A stretch of DNA of 9,381 nt from JBIOJB01 sp044450465 (GTDB taxonomy: Bacteria; Chloroflexota; Dormibacteria; Dormibacterales; Dormibacteraceae), in assembly GCA_044450465.1 (NCBI GenBank), contig JBIOJB010000110.1, positions 1 through 9,381 of the forward strand, in the 5' to 3' direction. The position numbers were made by a program, and so were the translations under genes. Shown piece after piece: positions 1-4,560 of this stretch (position 1 is the stretch's first letter; each line of letters begins with the position of its first letter). The notes beneath the pieces were generated by a model that searched no databases, had not been told where the DNA came from, and saw only the letters and a list, made by a program, of their open reading frames with translations.

Positions 1-63
1 ACCGGATAGAGCGCTTGCCTGCGGAGCAAGAGGTTGTGGGTTCGATTCCCGCCAGGCGCACCA
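1..63 (+). tRNA. tRNA-Arg (anticodon GCG), 3' part, truncated by the window start
   Basis: The 5' acceptor strand and most of the D arm lie outside the window. What remains folds as a standard tRNA: GGATA then the GAGC half of the D stem, an anticodon stem CTTGC/GCAAG around the loop CTGCGGA, a T stem GTGGG/CCCGC around TTCGATT, the 3' acceptor strand CAGGCGC, discriminator A and an encoded CCA. Loop positions 34-36 read GCG, which decodes CGC (Arg). The D-loop GGATA and A73 also fit an arginine tRNA. Most bacteria read CGN codons with an ACG anticodon deaminated to ICG, so G34 is a little unusual. The integrase gene starts about 100 bp downstream, so this tRNA probably contains the attachment site of the adjacent element. 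Confidence 0.9.
1..63. other. Candidate integration site (attL) in the tRNA 3' end
   Basis: Tyrosine integrases of phages and integrative plasmids commonly recombine within a tRNA 3' half and leave the gene intact at one end of the element. The intact 3' end with CCA followed closely by an outward-reading integrase fits this. The matching direct repeat (attR) was not seen elsewhere in the window, so the exact core cannot be defined. This is inferred from position, not from a visible duplication. Confidence 0.5.
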
Positions 64-86
64 CTCTGATCTGAACTCGGATTCGC

Positions 87-115
87 TTAATCATGGCTCA
101 GTCAGGGTGTATTCT
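87..115 (+). promoter_or_regulatory. Weak sigma70-like promoter for the integrase
   Basis: TTAATC (87-92) and TATTCT (110-115) are 17 bp apart, between the tRNA and the integrase. The -35 match is poor and the -10 fair. The position fits, and an inverted repeat follows just downstream. It is a candidate only. Confidence 0.3.
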
Positions 116-130
116 CTGCAGTGAGCAAGA

Positions 131-143
131 GTCAGAATCTGAC
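131..143. repeat. Palindrome GTCAGA-A-TCTGAC upstream of the integrase
   Basis: A perfect 6-bp inverted repeat about a single central base lies 20 bp before the integrase start and just after the candidate -10. The size and placement suit a repressor operator or an excisionase or integrase accessory site. No second copy was seen. Confidence 0.4.
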
Positions 144-163
144 CAAGTTGGGGAGAGACCCGT

Positions 164-1057
164 ATGAACCTCAAAGACCTCGTCACCGACTACACCGCCC
201 ACCAGCGCGGCCGTGGCCTCAGCCCCAAGACCGTGGAACTGTCCAGATACGCCCTCGACACCTTTACCAAGTGGGGGGCGGCGAACCAGGTCACCGAGCC
301 CTCTGACCTCGACCAGCGCGCCCTCGACAGGTACTCGGCCTACCTGATCAACGAACACGAGGTGCACGTTGGCACCGGCTGGCGCCGCCTCAGTCGCGCC
401 ACCTGCCGCACCTACGTGCGCACGCTGTCCACGTTCCTCAGCTGGTGCCAGGCGGAGGGCGAGCTTGCTGGCAAAGTGCGGGCGCAGCAGCCGCGCGCCG
501 AGAAGAAGCTGAAAGAGATTTTGACCCGCGAGGAGATCGACAAGCTCGAGAACGCGGCCGAGTTGGAGCGCGACAAGATCATGATCAGGCTGCTCGCCGA
601 CAGCGGGATCAGGTTGGGCGAGCTGCTCAGCCTCCGCCCCTCAGACCTCACCGAAGTCGGCAGGGAGCGCTACGTCAAAGTCAGAGGCAAGACCGGCGAA
701 CGGCTGGTCCCGGTGCTGCCTGCATTCTTCACCCGGCTCCGCCGCTACGCCGGCCGTGGACCCAGGATCTTCATGACCACGCGCAAGTCACCGCGGACCG
801 GGATCTACGAACCGCTCCGGGCGCGCAGCGTCGAGAACATGCTCAAGTACGCGGCGACCAAGGCGGGCATCGAGAAGCGCGTCCACCCCCACGTCCTGCG
901 GCATTCGATGGTCACCGAATGGCTGCGCCAGCACAAGAACCCGGTCTCGCTGCAGCACATCCTGGGGTGGTCATCGCTGGCCATGCTCCGCGACTACGAG
1001 CACCTCGTGGTGAGCGACAGCTACGACGCGATGCTCGATTTCCATCGTTCGGCCTAA
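164..1057 (+). CDS. Tyrosine site-specific recombinase (phage/plasmid-type integrase)
   Basis: A 297-aa integrase of usual length. Residues 1-105 form the N-terminal SAM-like core-binding domain and about 115-290 the catalytic domain. The active-site set is complete: R150 (in SGIRLGELLSL), K176 (GKTGER), H243 and R246 (HPHVLRHS), H265 (LQHILGWSS) and nucleophile Y278 (LRDYEHL). The protein should therefore be active in strand exchange through a 3'-phosphotyrosine intermediate. The ATG at 164 is preceded by a purine-rich Shine-Dalgarno (GGGGAGAG, 150-157), and nothing upstream in frame looks better. The gene reads away from the adjacent tRNA-Arg, as expected for an enzyme that recombines within that tRNA. 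It resembles the short XerC/D-like integrases of mobile elements; the tRNA context makes a housekeeping Xer unlikely. No excisionase was recognised nearby. Confidence 0.95.
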   Translation: MNLKDLVTDYTAHQRGRGLSPKTVELSRYALDTFTKWGAANQVTEPSDLDQRALDRYSAYLINEHEVHVGTGWRRLSRATCRTYVRTLSTFLSWCQAEGELAGKVRAQQPRAEKKLKEILTREEIDKLENAAELERDKIMIRLLADSGIRLGELLSLRPSDLTEVGRERYVKVRGKTGERLVPVLPAFFTRLRRYAGRGPRIFMTTRKSPRTGIYEPLRARSVENMLKYAATKAGIEKRVHPHVLRHSMVTEWLRQHKNPVSLQHILGWSSLAMLRDYEHLVVSDSYDAMLDFHRSA

Positions 1058-1059
1058 AC

Positions 1060-1148
1060 CTGCAAAGGTTCACTCGCTGCAAAGGTTCATCGCTGCAAAC
1101 CTTCAGTCCCTGCACAACCCCAGGGGTGCGGCACCTTTGAACCTTTGC
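1060..1148. repeat. Cluster of CTGCAAAGGTTCA-type repeats (iteron- or operator-like)
   Basis: CTGCAAAGGTTCA occurs at 1060-1072 and again exactly at 1077-1089. A variant, CTGCAAACCTTCA, sits at 1093-1105, and a degenerate copy starts with CTGCAC at 1110. The start-to-start distances are 17, 16 and 17 bp. An inverted copy of the core, TGAACCTTTGC, lies at 1138-1148. The cluster starts 3 bp after the integrase stop. Such phased repeats are typical of plasmid iterons, integrase or excisionase arm sites, or multi-site operators. The inverted copy lies close to a possible promoter (TATAGT at 1170-1175), which favours an operator or iteron role. No cognate protein can be assigned from sequence alone. 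Confidence 0.75.
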
Positions 1149-1224
1149 CTTGATCCCCAATCCGCTCGTATAGTTCGAGTCAGTCGTCCCGAGGTGATCC
1201 AGGGAAGCCGAAGAGACGGTACCG

Positions 1225-1254
1225 CTACTCCCCCATGAAACCCAATAGGAGTAG
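1225..1254 (+). promoter_or_regulatory. Hairpin masking the micro-ORF ribosome-binding site
   Basis: CTACTCC (1225-1231) and GGAGTAG (1248-1254) form a perfect 7-bp stem. The 3' arm contains the only good Shine-Dalgarno (AGGAG, 1247-1251) for the TTG at 1259, and the loop contains the in-frame ATG at 1235. Folding would hide the ribosome-binding site, so translation is probably conditional. This is read directly from sequence; the regulatory role is inferred. Confidence 0.5.
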
Positions 1255-1258
1255 ACCC

Positions 1259-1354
1259 TTGTTTGATCACCCGACCGGTCTGGTCGTCATCGTCGCCACA
1301 CCTCGGATGCTCCAGGCCATCGTTCGTCTTCTGCGGAAATTAGCCAAGCGGTAG
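1259..1354 (+). CDS. Micro-ORF: hydrophobic, cationic peptide (31 aa, or 39 aa from ATG 1235)
   Basis: A short reading frame ending at TAG 1352-1354. From TTG 1259 it has an AGGAG ribosome-binding site 7 bp upstream; the in-frame ATG at 1235 gives 39 aa but lacks one. The peptide has a hydrophobic stretch (GLVVIVATP) followed by an amphipathic, strongly basic tail ending RLLRKLAKR. That pattern is seen in membrane-acting peptides such as type I toxins, but also in other short regulators. It is followed 14 bp later by a terminator-like stem-loop, which supports a separate short transcript. No family is recognised, and at this length an open frame could occur by chance; the RBS, the masking hairpin and the terminator are the main support. 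Confidence 0.4.
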   Translation: MFDHPTGLVVIVATPRMLQAIVRLLRKLAKR

Positions 1355-1367
1355 GCCGGTAAGAACT

Positions 1368-1407
1368 GGACCGCTGCTCCTGGCAACGGCGGTCCTCCCC
1401 CTTTCCC
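1368..1407 (+). terminator. Stem-loop, possible terminator after the micro-ORF
   Basis: GGACCGC (1368-1374) pairs perfectly with GCGGTCC (1389-1395), followed by a pyrimidine run (TCCCCCTTTCCC). The tract is C-rich rather than a clean T run, so intrinsic termination would be weak. It suits the 3' end of the short transcript upstream. Confidence 0.4.
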
Positions 1408-1621
1408 TTCGCGTCTATCTATGTGTGCCATGATTAGCGGCTCTCAAAAGTGGCTTGCATTTCCATGCCGGCTGCCTTTCAATAGACGTCTAGTTCTTCG
1501 ACGGGAACAGGGGCAAGCCCGCACTCCCGCCGACGGTCGTGCCTGAGACTGAGTAGCTGCTCTGGCCTCCTGCGGTAAGGGGGTGCAGCTGCCAAGGGGA
1601 CGCTTCGGGGGGAGCGCCGCC

Positions 1622-1804
1622 ATGATCGACTGGACGAACGAAACCCTGACCGATGACCAGGGCGTCGTCTTCAGCTGGGAAGAACTCGACACCGACCAAC
1701 TCCTCCAAGCCCTCCGAGGGATGGCACGCATGCTCGAGAAGGCGATCGCCGACGTCTTCGCCTACCAGGCCAAGCTCGGCAACGGCGAGCCGAGGCGGCC
1801 GTGA
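1622..1804 (+). CDS. Small acidic hypothetical protein (60 aa)
   Basis: Not recognised. The ATG at 1622 follows a strong purine-rich ribosome-binding site (GGGGGGAG, 1607-1614) at a good distance. The N-terminal third is acidic (MIDWTNETLTDDQG), and residues about 24-50 look like one amphipathic helix (ELDTDQLLQALRGMARMLEKAIADVFAYQ). It is the first of three overlapping genes: its stop overlaps the GTG start of the next gene. The fold could be a small helical adaptor or a regulator, but no domain supports either. Codon use matches the confident neighbours. Confidence 0.65.
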   Translation: MIDWTNETLTDDQGVVFSWEELDTDQLLQALRGMARMLEKAIADVFAYQAKLGNGEPRRP

Positions 1805-2004
1805 CCGCCAAGCCCCCCGCCCTGTGCGTGACCTGCTTCTTCCCCATCAGCGGCGATGCGCACGTCGGCACGCTGCTCGAGATCCTCAACCAGGCGGTCC
1901 GCCTCCACGTCGAGCCGGTCCATCAGCTTCGCGATCCGGTTGGTGCTGACCTCGGTCATGGCGAGGCTTTAGAGACCCCGCCAGCCCCCGAGAAGGTCAA
2001 GTAA
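1801..2004 (+). CDS. Small hypothetical protein with one CxxC (67 aa)
   Basis: Not recognised. It starts at GTG 1801 in a GTGA overlap with the preceding stop and ends at TAA 2002-2004, whose last base is the first base of the next ATG; this coupling supports a real operon gene. A single CVTC motif lies at residues 9-12, which alone is not a zinc site. The middle is a plausible helix (LLEILNQAVRLHVEPVHQL). The last third has weaker codon bias than the first. An antisense frame (1762-1959) also looks protein-like, so the coding strand here is not fully certain. Confidence 0.45.
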   Translation: MTAKPPALCVTCFFPISGDAHVGTLLEILNQAVRLHVEPVHQLRDPVGADLGHGEALETPPAPEKVK

Positions 2005-2183
2005 TGATCAGCGGCGGGCCTTCACCCGCGGAGCGACACAGCCAGCCGGATCCCGAGCCGACGTACGACGAGTTCCACGGCCACGTCGATGATCTCGACT
2101 TCGAACTCGACCTCGATGACCCGCTCGAGCCCGACGATGACGAGCACGACCCCTGGCTCCTCCTCGCCGCCGACCACTGGTAG
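2004..2183 (+). CDS. Very acidic 59-aa protein, possible DNA mimic
   Basis: The ATG at 2004 overlaps the previous stop by one base and has AGAAGG (1991-1996) as ribosome-binding site; the stop is TAG 2181-2183. About a third of the residues are Asp or Glu, with a single Arg and no Lys, concentrated in residues 22-49 (for example VDDLDFELDLDD). The C-terminus is hydrophobic (WLLLAADHW). Small, densely acidic mobile-element proteins are often DNA mimics that block restriction enzymes, repressors or nucleases, as Ocr and ArdA do, but there is no detectable homology here, so the function is inference from composition. Other options are an acidic chaperone-like partner for a basic DNA-binding protein, or a proteolysis adaptor. 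A terminator-like hairpin follows within 20 bp, making this the last gene of the unit. Confidence 0.65.
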   Translation: MISGGPSPAERHSQPDPEPTYDEFHGHVDDLDFELDLDDPLEPDDDEHDPWLLLAADHW

Positions 2184-2198
2184 ACACCCCACACCCCC

Positions 2199-2238
2199 GA
2201 GGGCGGTCGGGATTGCAGCCTGGCCGTCCTCCTTTATA
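2199..2238 (+). terminator. Terminator-like stem-loop after the acidic gene
   Basis: GAGGGCGGTC (2199-2208) pairs along its whole length, with two G-T wobbles, with GGCCGTCCTC (2222-2231), followed by CTTTAT. Its 3' arm and tail share 14 identical bases (GGCCGTCCTCCTTT) with the terminator at 8999-9029. Position just after a stop codon supports transcription termination. Confidence 0.6.
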
Positions 2239-2361
2239 TGTGGGTCGCCCAGGGTTTTCGTCAGTTCGTATTTGAATCGCAGGTCACCAATCCCTGGGAA
2301 GTTCGCGCCCCGTGCTGGGCAAGACGGCGGTCGCGCTGCAATCAGCTCGCCCAAATAAAAG
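2239..2361. other. Leader/intergenic stretch upstream of the replication operon
   Basis: No gene was seen between the terminator and the hairpin at 2362. The stretch includes a T-rich patch (GTATTTGAAT, 2268-2277) that could host a promoter without a clear -35, and a distant inverted repeat CCCAGGG (2248-2254)/CCCTGGG (2292-2298). The promoter of the downstream operon is expected here but is not identified. Confidence 0.35.
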
Positions 2362-2391
2362 GGGCCGGAGGGGACTGACATCCTCCGGCCC
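2353..2391. terminator. Perfect 10-bp hairpin with minus-strand T-tract in the operon leader
   Basis: GGGCCGGAGG (2362-2371) and CCTCCGGCCC (2382-2391) pair perfectly around a 10-nt loop. Read on the minus strand, the stem is followed by CTTTTATTT (2361-2353), the form of an intrinsic terminator for leftward transcripts. On the plus strand it lies 15 bp before the first start codon of the replication operon and just before its ribosome-binding site, so in the mRNA it may act as a leader structure. No minus-strand gene that it could terminate was found. Confidence 0.55.
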
Positions 2392-2406
2392 GAGCAAGGA
2401 GAGCTG

Positions 2407-2571
2407 ATGAAGCAGCAGACCCTGTCGCCGATCAACGTAGCACACGACGAAAACCTTCCCACCCCGGCGCACCGATTCGACGATCAGTCGCCGAACGTTC
2501 GACGAAAGCTCGACGAGCAGTCGTCGAGTCCTCGCCGAGCAATCGCGCCCGCGGTCGAGGCGTGGTCATGA
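2407..2571 (+). CDS. Small hypothetical protein (54 aa) leading the replication operon
   Basis: Not recognised. The ATG at 2407 has an excellent ribosome-binding site (AAGGAG, 2397-2402), the best in this part of the window. The stop overlaps the start of the replication gene as ATGA. The protein is polar and probably disordered, with little hydrophobic core: QQTLSPINVAHDE, then a basic-acidic mixed middle (NVRRKLDEQ) and RRAIAPAVEAWS at the end. It may serve mainly to couple translation into the initiator gene, or be a small regulator of it. Support comes from the RBS and the overlap, not from homology. Confidence 0.55.
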   Translation: MKQQTLSPINVAHDENLPTPAHRFDDQSPNVRRKLDEQSSSPRRAIAPAVEAWS

Positions 2572-3344
2572 GCCGCCCCAGGATCCGCACCCTCAAGCCG
2601 GAGATCTGGGACAGCCGCGACTTCCGCGCCCTCGACAATCTCGGCAAGTTGACCTTCATCGCGCTGATCAGCAACGCCGACGACGAAGGCCGGCTCAAGA
2701 CCAACGCGGCGCACCTCGCCGACCTCTACAGGCTGGGCGAGGCTGATGCGATCCAGGTCGCGCTGGACCAGCTGCAGCGCCAGGACATGGTGACCTGCTA
2801 CCAGATCGGGCGCGACGACTTCATCCAGGTGACGCACTTCGCCGAGCACCAGTACGTGCAGAAACCGACCCCGTCCACGATCGCGCCACCCCCACTTCCA
2901 ATAGCTGTACCGGAAACGTCCAGTAGCGCTCCGGAGGGCTCCGGCCGGATCGGATCGGAAGGGATCGTATCGGATCGGATCGGAAGGGATCGGATCGGAA
3001 AGACAGATTCCACCGCCAACGGCGCCGGAACTTCTGTCGACGAAAGCTTCCTGGCCTGGAAAGCCATCGGTGAGGCCTTCGACGACGACACCGAACAGGC
3101 GTTGATGAAGACTTACGAATGGGTGCTCTGCCGCTCACTGCAGGCTCGGGACCGGAAGTACATCGAAGCGATCGCCGAAGTCTGGCCCTACAGCTACGGC
3201 CGCCTGATCGGCCTCGTGGTGAAGAAGGCGATTTCCAAGGCCAAGCCGGGCAAGCCGATCACGAGCCTGCGCTACATCTTCGAGTGCGTCCGCACCGGGG
3301 TCGGGAAGGCCCAAGGCGACAGCAGCGCTGAGGTTCGGCCGTGA
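2568..3344 (+). CDS. Phage-type replication initiator / replisome organiser
   Basis: About 258 aa. The N-terminal ~95 residues (RPRIRTLKPEIWDSRDF, LTFIALISNADDEGR, then HFAEHQYVQKP) match the winged-helix domain common at the N-terminus of actinophage and prophage replication proteins. A Pro/Ser/Gly-rich linker follows (about residues 100-155), part of it encoded by a tandem-repeat DNA array. The C-terminal domain (ESFLAWKAIGEAF to RYIFECVRTGVG) is helical, in the position of a DnaD- or lambda-O-like helicase-loader interaction domain. It probably binds the element's origin and recruits the host helicase. The ATG at 2568 is chosen because it forms an ATGA overlap and has GAGG at 2557-2560; GTG 2562 is an alternative adding two residues. 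The stop overlaps the next GTG start. The family call is by pattern; a transcriptional regulator with the same wHTH is the alternative. Confidence 0.75.
   Translation: MSRPRIRTLKPEIWDSRDFRALDNLGKLTFIALISNADDEGRLKTNAAHLADLYRLGEADAIQVALDQLQRQDMVTCYQIGRDDFIQVTHFAEHQYVQKPTPSTIAPPPLPIAVPETSSSAPEGSGRIGSEGIVSDRIGRDRIGKTDSTANGAGTSVDESFLAWKAIGEAFDDDTEQALMKTYEWVLCRSLQARDRKYIEAIAEVWPYSYGRLIGLVVKKAISKAKPGKPITSLRYIFECVRTGVGKAQGDSSAEVRP
2947..3002. repeat. GGATC-type tandem repeat array inside the initiator gene
   Basis: A 21-bp unit composed of GGATCG steps, GGAAGG and GATCG occurs twice without mismatch (2947-2967 and 2972-2992, 25 bp apart), and the first 14 bases recur at 2987-3000. It encodes the linker text GRIGSEGIVSDRIGRDRIG between the two domains of the replication protein. 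In lambda O the origin iterons lie at the equivalent place, inside the initiator gene between DNA-binding and helicase-loading domains. The array is therefore a good candidate for the element's origin; simple 5-bp slippage in a tolerant linker is the alternative. Confidence 0.75.
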
Positions 3345-3661
3345 CCCGCGCGCGCCCGCGAGATCACAGCTGGCGAACGAGTCGCTTGATCACGGCGAGG
3401 ATGGCGAAGGTCGCCGAGCTGTTCTACGCCCGGCTGCCGGAAGACCGGATCTGGGCCGGCACGAATTTGTGGCTGTTGCAACTCGGGCGCCTGCCGATCA
3501 GTCGATCGACGCTGCGCCGCGACCTCCGGCGCCTCCAGATCTTGGCCTTCGAAGAACGCATCAAGCAAGACCCCGCAGAGTTCGAGGCGCGGCTTGCCGC
3601 CGATGATGAGGCGTTGGCGGCGCTGATCGAAAACACCAGGGCAGCGAGGAGTCAGCCATGA
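3341..3661 (+). CDS. Basic protein with predicted helix-turn-helix (106 aa)
   Basis: Starts at GTG 3341 in a GTGA overlap with the initiator stop and ends in an ATGA overlap with the next gene. The N-terminus is basic (MTRARPRDHSWRTSR). Residues about 20-68 look like a small winged-helix core, with LPISRSTLRRDLRRLQ (51-66) as a likely recognition helix: a Ser-x-Ser-Thr-Leu-Arg-Arg pattern typical of HTH segments. The C-terminal third is an acidic amphipathic helix (EARLAADDEALAALIENTR). Its place directly after the initiator suggests an accessory replication protein or an autorepressor of the operon, but no named family is recognised. Confidence 0.6.
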   Translation: MTRARPRDHSWRTSRLITARMAKVAELFYARLPEDRIWAGTNLWLLQLGRLPISRSTLRRDLRRLQILAFEERIKQDPAEFEARLAADDEALAALIENTRAARSQP

Positions 3662-3864
3662 ACCAGATCTTGTGCGGCTACGTGTGGGTCGACGGCGATG
3701 GCGAAATGTTCCCCTGCACGGAGCTCGCAACCCACGACTTCGTCGGCGAGCTGACCGAGGATGGCGTCACCGAGCCCTGCAGCTTCAGCCTCTGCGATCG
3801 CCATGCGGCGGACCAGGCCGAGGACCGGGTGATCAGGCTTTGGCAAGCGGCGCGATCTGGGTAA
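3658..3864 (+). CDS. Small Cys-rich, acidic protein (68 aa), possible zinc binder
   Basis: Starts with ATG 3658 overlapping the previous stop and ends at TAA 3862-3864. Four cysteines lie at about residues 6, 20, 42 and 47 (ILCGY, FPCTE, PCSFSLCDRH), with a following His at 50, which could form one zinc site; the spacing is not that of a named finger. The protein is acidic (VDGDGEMF, GELTEDG) and ends in a short basic helix. It is the last gene of the overlapping replication operon. The function is unknown. Confidence 0.6.
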   Translation: MNQILCGYVWVDGDGEMFPCTELATHDFVGELTEDGVTEPCSFSLCDRHAADQAEDRVIRLWQAARSG

Positions 3865-3999
3865 GCTGCGAGACGGCGCCGCCCATGTTGGACCGGGAGA
3901 TCCGGTTCACCTTGTCAGGTCGATGCAGGCATGAAACAGGCGACGCCATAACGCTTTTCCACGCTCAGCCGGTGGGCTCCGGTCCGACACACTTAAGTC
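3865..3999. other. Gap between the replication operon and the RarA-C gene
   Basis: 135 bp without a supported gene. A short hairpin ACCGG/CCGGT (3891-3905) is present but has no T tract. No convincing promoter or Shine-Dalgarno was found before the ATG at 4000. Confidence 0.35.
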
Positions 4000-4560
4000 A
4001 TGGTTTTCAACTTCTCAGAGGGTCTCTCGGTGGGTGGGTTCAAGCTCGGTGAGGTCTCGTCCGCGATGCAGAAAAGCATCCGCCGCGGGCTCGAGGAAGA
4101 CGCCCTGTTCTGGGCCTCCGAGCTAGACCTCTCGGGCTACGGCAATTACGCATTCAAGCGGCTGCGCATCATCGCCAGCGAGGATGTCGGACTCGCTGAC
4201 TCCCAGGTGGCGGTCGAGGTCCGCTGCTTGTACGAGAACTGGCTCGAGGTGCGCAAGGCCAAGCCCGAGGAGCGACTGGATGGCGCGCTGTTCCTGGCCC
4301 ACGCCGTCTTGCTTCTGAGCCGGGCGCTCAAGTCGCGGATCGTCGACCACGCCCTGATGGTGTTTTGGTTCGGGGGCGAGCGCAAGGGCTGGTCGATCCC
4401 CGACTACGCCCTCGACCAGCACACGAGTCGCGGCCGGCGGCTGAAGCGCGGGGTCAAGCACTTCTTCAGCGAGGGCGCGCTGCTCGCCAACCCCGCAGCG
4501 CTGCCCGACCACTACGCCAAGCGAGCGCTCGCGTCGGCGATCAAGACCGCGAAGTCCTGA
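4000..4560 (+). CDS. Stand-alone RarA/MgsA C-terminal (clamp-loader-like) domain protein
   Basis: 186 aa. The sequence GEVSSAMQKSIRRGLEEDAL, then WASELDLSGYGNYAFKRLR and IIASEDVGLAD (58-67), matches the C-terminal tetramerisation/collar region of RarA (MgsA) AAA+ proteins, where the IASEDxGLAD segment is diagnostic. No Walker A or B motif is present, so this is not an ATPase and starts where the RarA C-terminal domain would start. The tail (IPDYALDQHTSRGRRLKRG) also parallels the RarA end. RarA acts at stalled replication forks with SSB and clamp or clamp loader; a domain-only protein could bind host RarA, SSB or the replisome, or act as a decoy, which is inferred. ATG 4000 has no Shine-Dalgarno; GTG 4030, with AGAGG at 4018-4022, is a good alternative start that keeps the domain. 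Its position after the replication genes fits a role in element replication. Confidence 0.8.
   Translation: MVFNFSEGLSVGGFKLGEVSSAMQKSIRRGLEEDALFWASELDLSGYGNYAFKRLRIIASEDVGLADSQVAVEVRCLYENWLEVRKAKPEERLDGALFLAHAVLLLSRALKSRIVDHALMVFWFGGERKGWSIPDYALDQHTSRGRRLKRGVKHFFSEGALLANPAALPDHYAKRALASAIKTAKS

Larger units (their letters stand above)
1058..1621. other. Intergenic/regulatory region between integrase and the first small operon
   Basis: About 560 bp with no convincing large gene. It holds the CTGCAAAGGTTCA repeat cluster, a TATAGT element at 1170-1175, an RBS-masking hairpin with a 31-39 aa micro-ORF (1235-1354), a terminator-like stem-loop (1368-1395) and a perfect 10-bp palindrome TAGACGTCTA at 1483-1492. 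Base composition is less GC-biased than in the flanking genes. Nothing further was resolved between about 1500 and 1606. Confidence 0.6.

Noticed and set aside
1060..1122. CRISPR array
   Set aside because: The repeats are 13 bp with only 3-4 bp between them, far too short for repeat-spacer units, and there are no cas genes.
445..1140. Long plus-strand frame overlapping the integrase
   Set aside because: It is an alternate-frame shadow of the integrase gene, whose catalytic residues are all in the other frame; its Arg/Ala/Pro-rich text is typical of GC-rich shadows.
1421..1546. Short plus-strand frame starting at ATG 1421 or 1430
   Set aside because: No ribosome-binding site, no codon bias like the neighbours and no recognisable content; likely chance.
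1762..1959. Minus-strand frame of 65 aa with a helical, protein-like start
   Set aside because: It has no Shine-Dalgarno and lies opposite a plus-strand chain joined by GTGA and TAATG overlaps. It is kept only as a reason for lower confidence in the 1801-2004 gene.
2239..2361. Second tRNA or attachment-site copy in the leader
   Set aside because: The stretch has tRNA-like words but no T-loop TTCGA, no cloverleaf and no match to the tRNA 3' end at 1-63.
3885..4052. Plus-strand frame bridging the gap before the RarA-C gene
   Set aside because: No Shine-Dalgarno, poor codon bias, and it overlaps the confident RarA-C reading frame.
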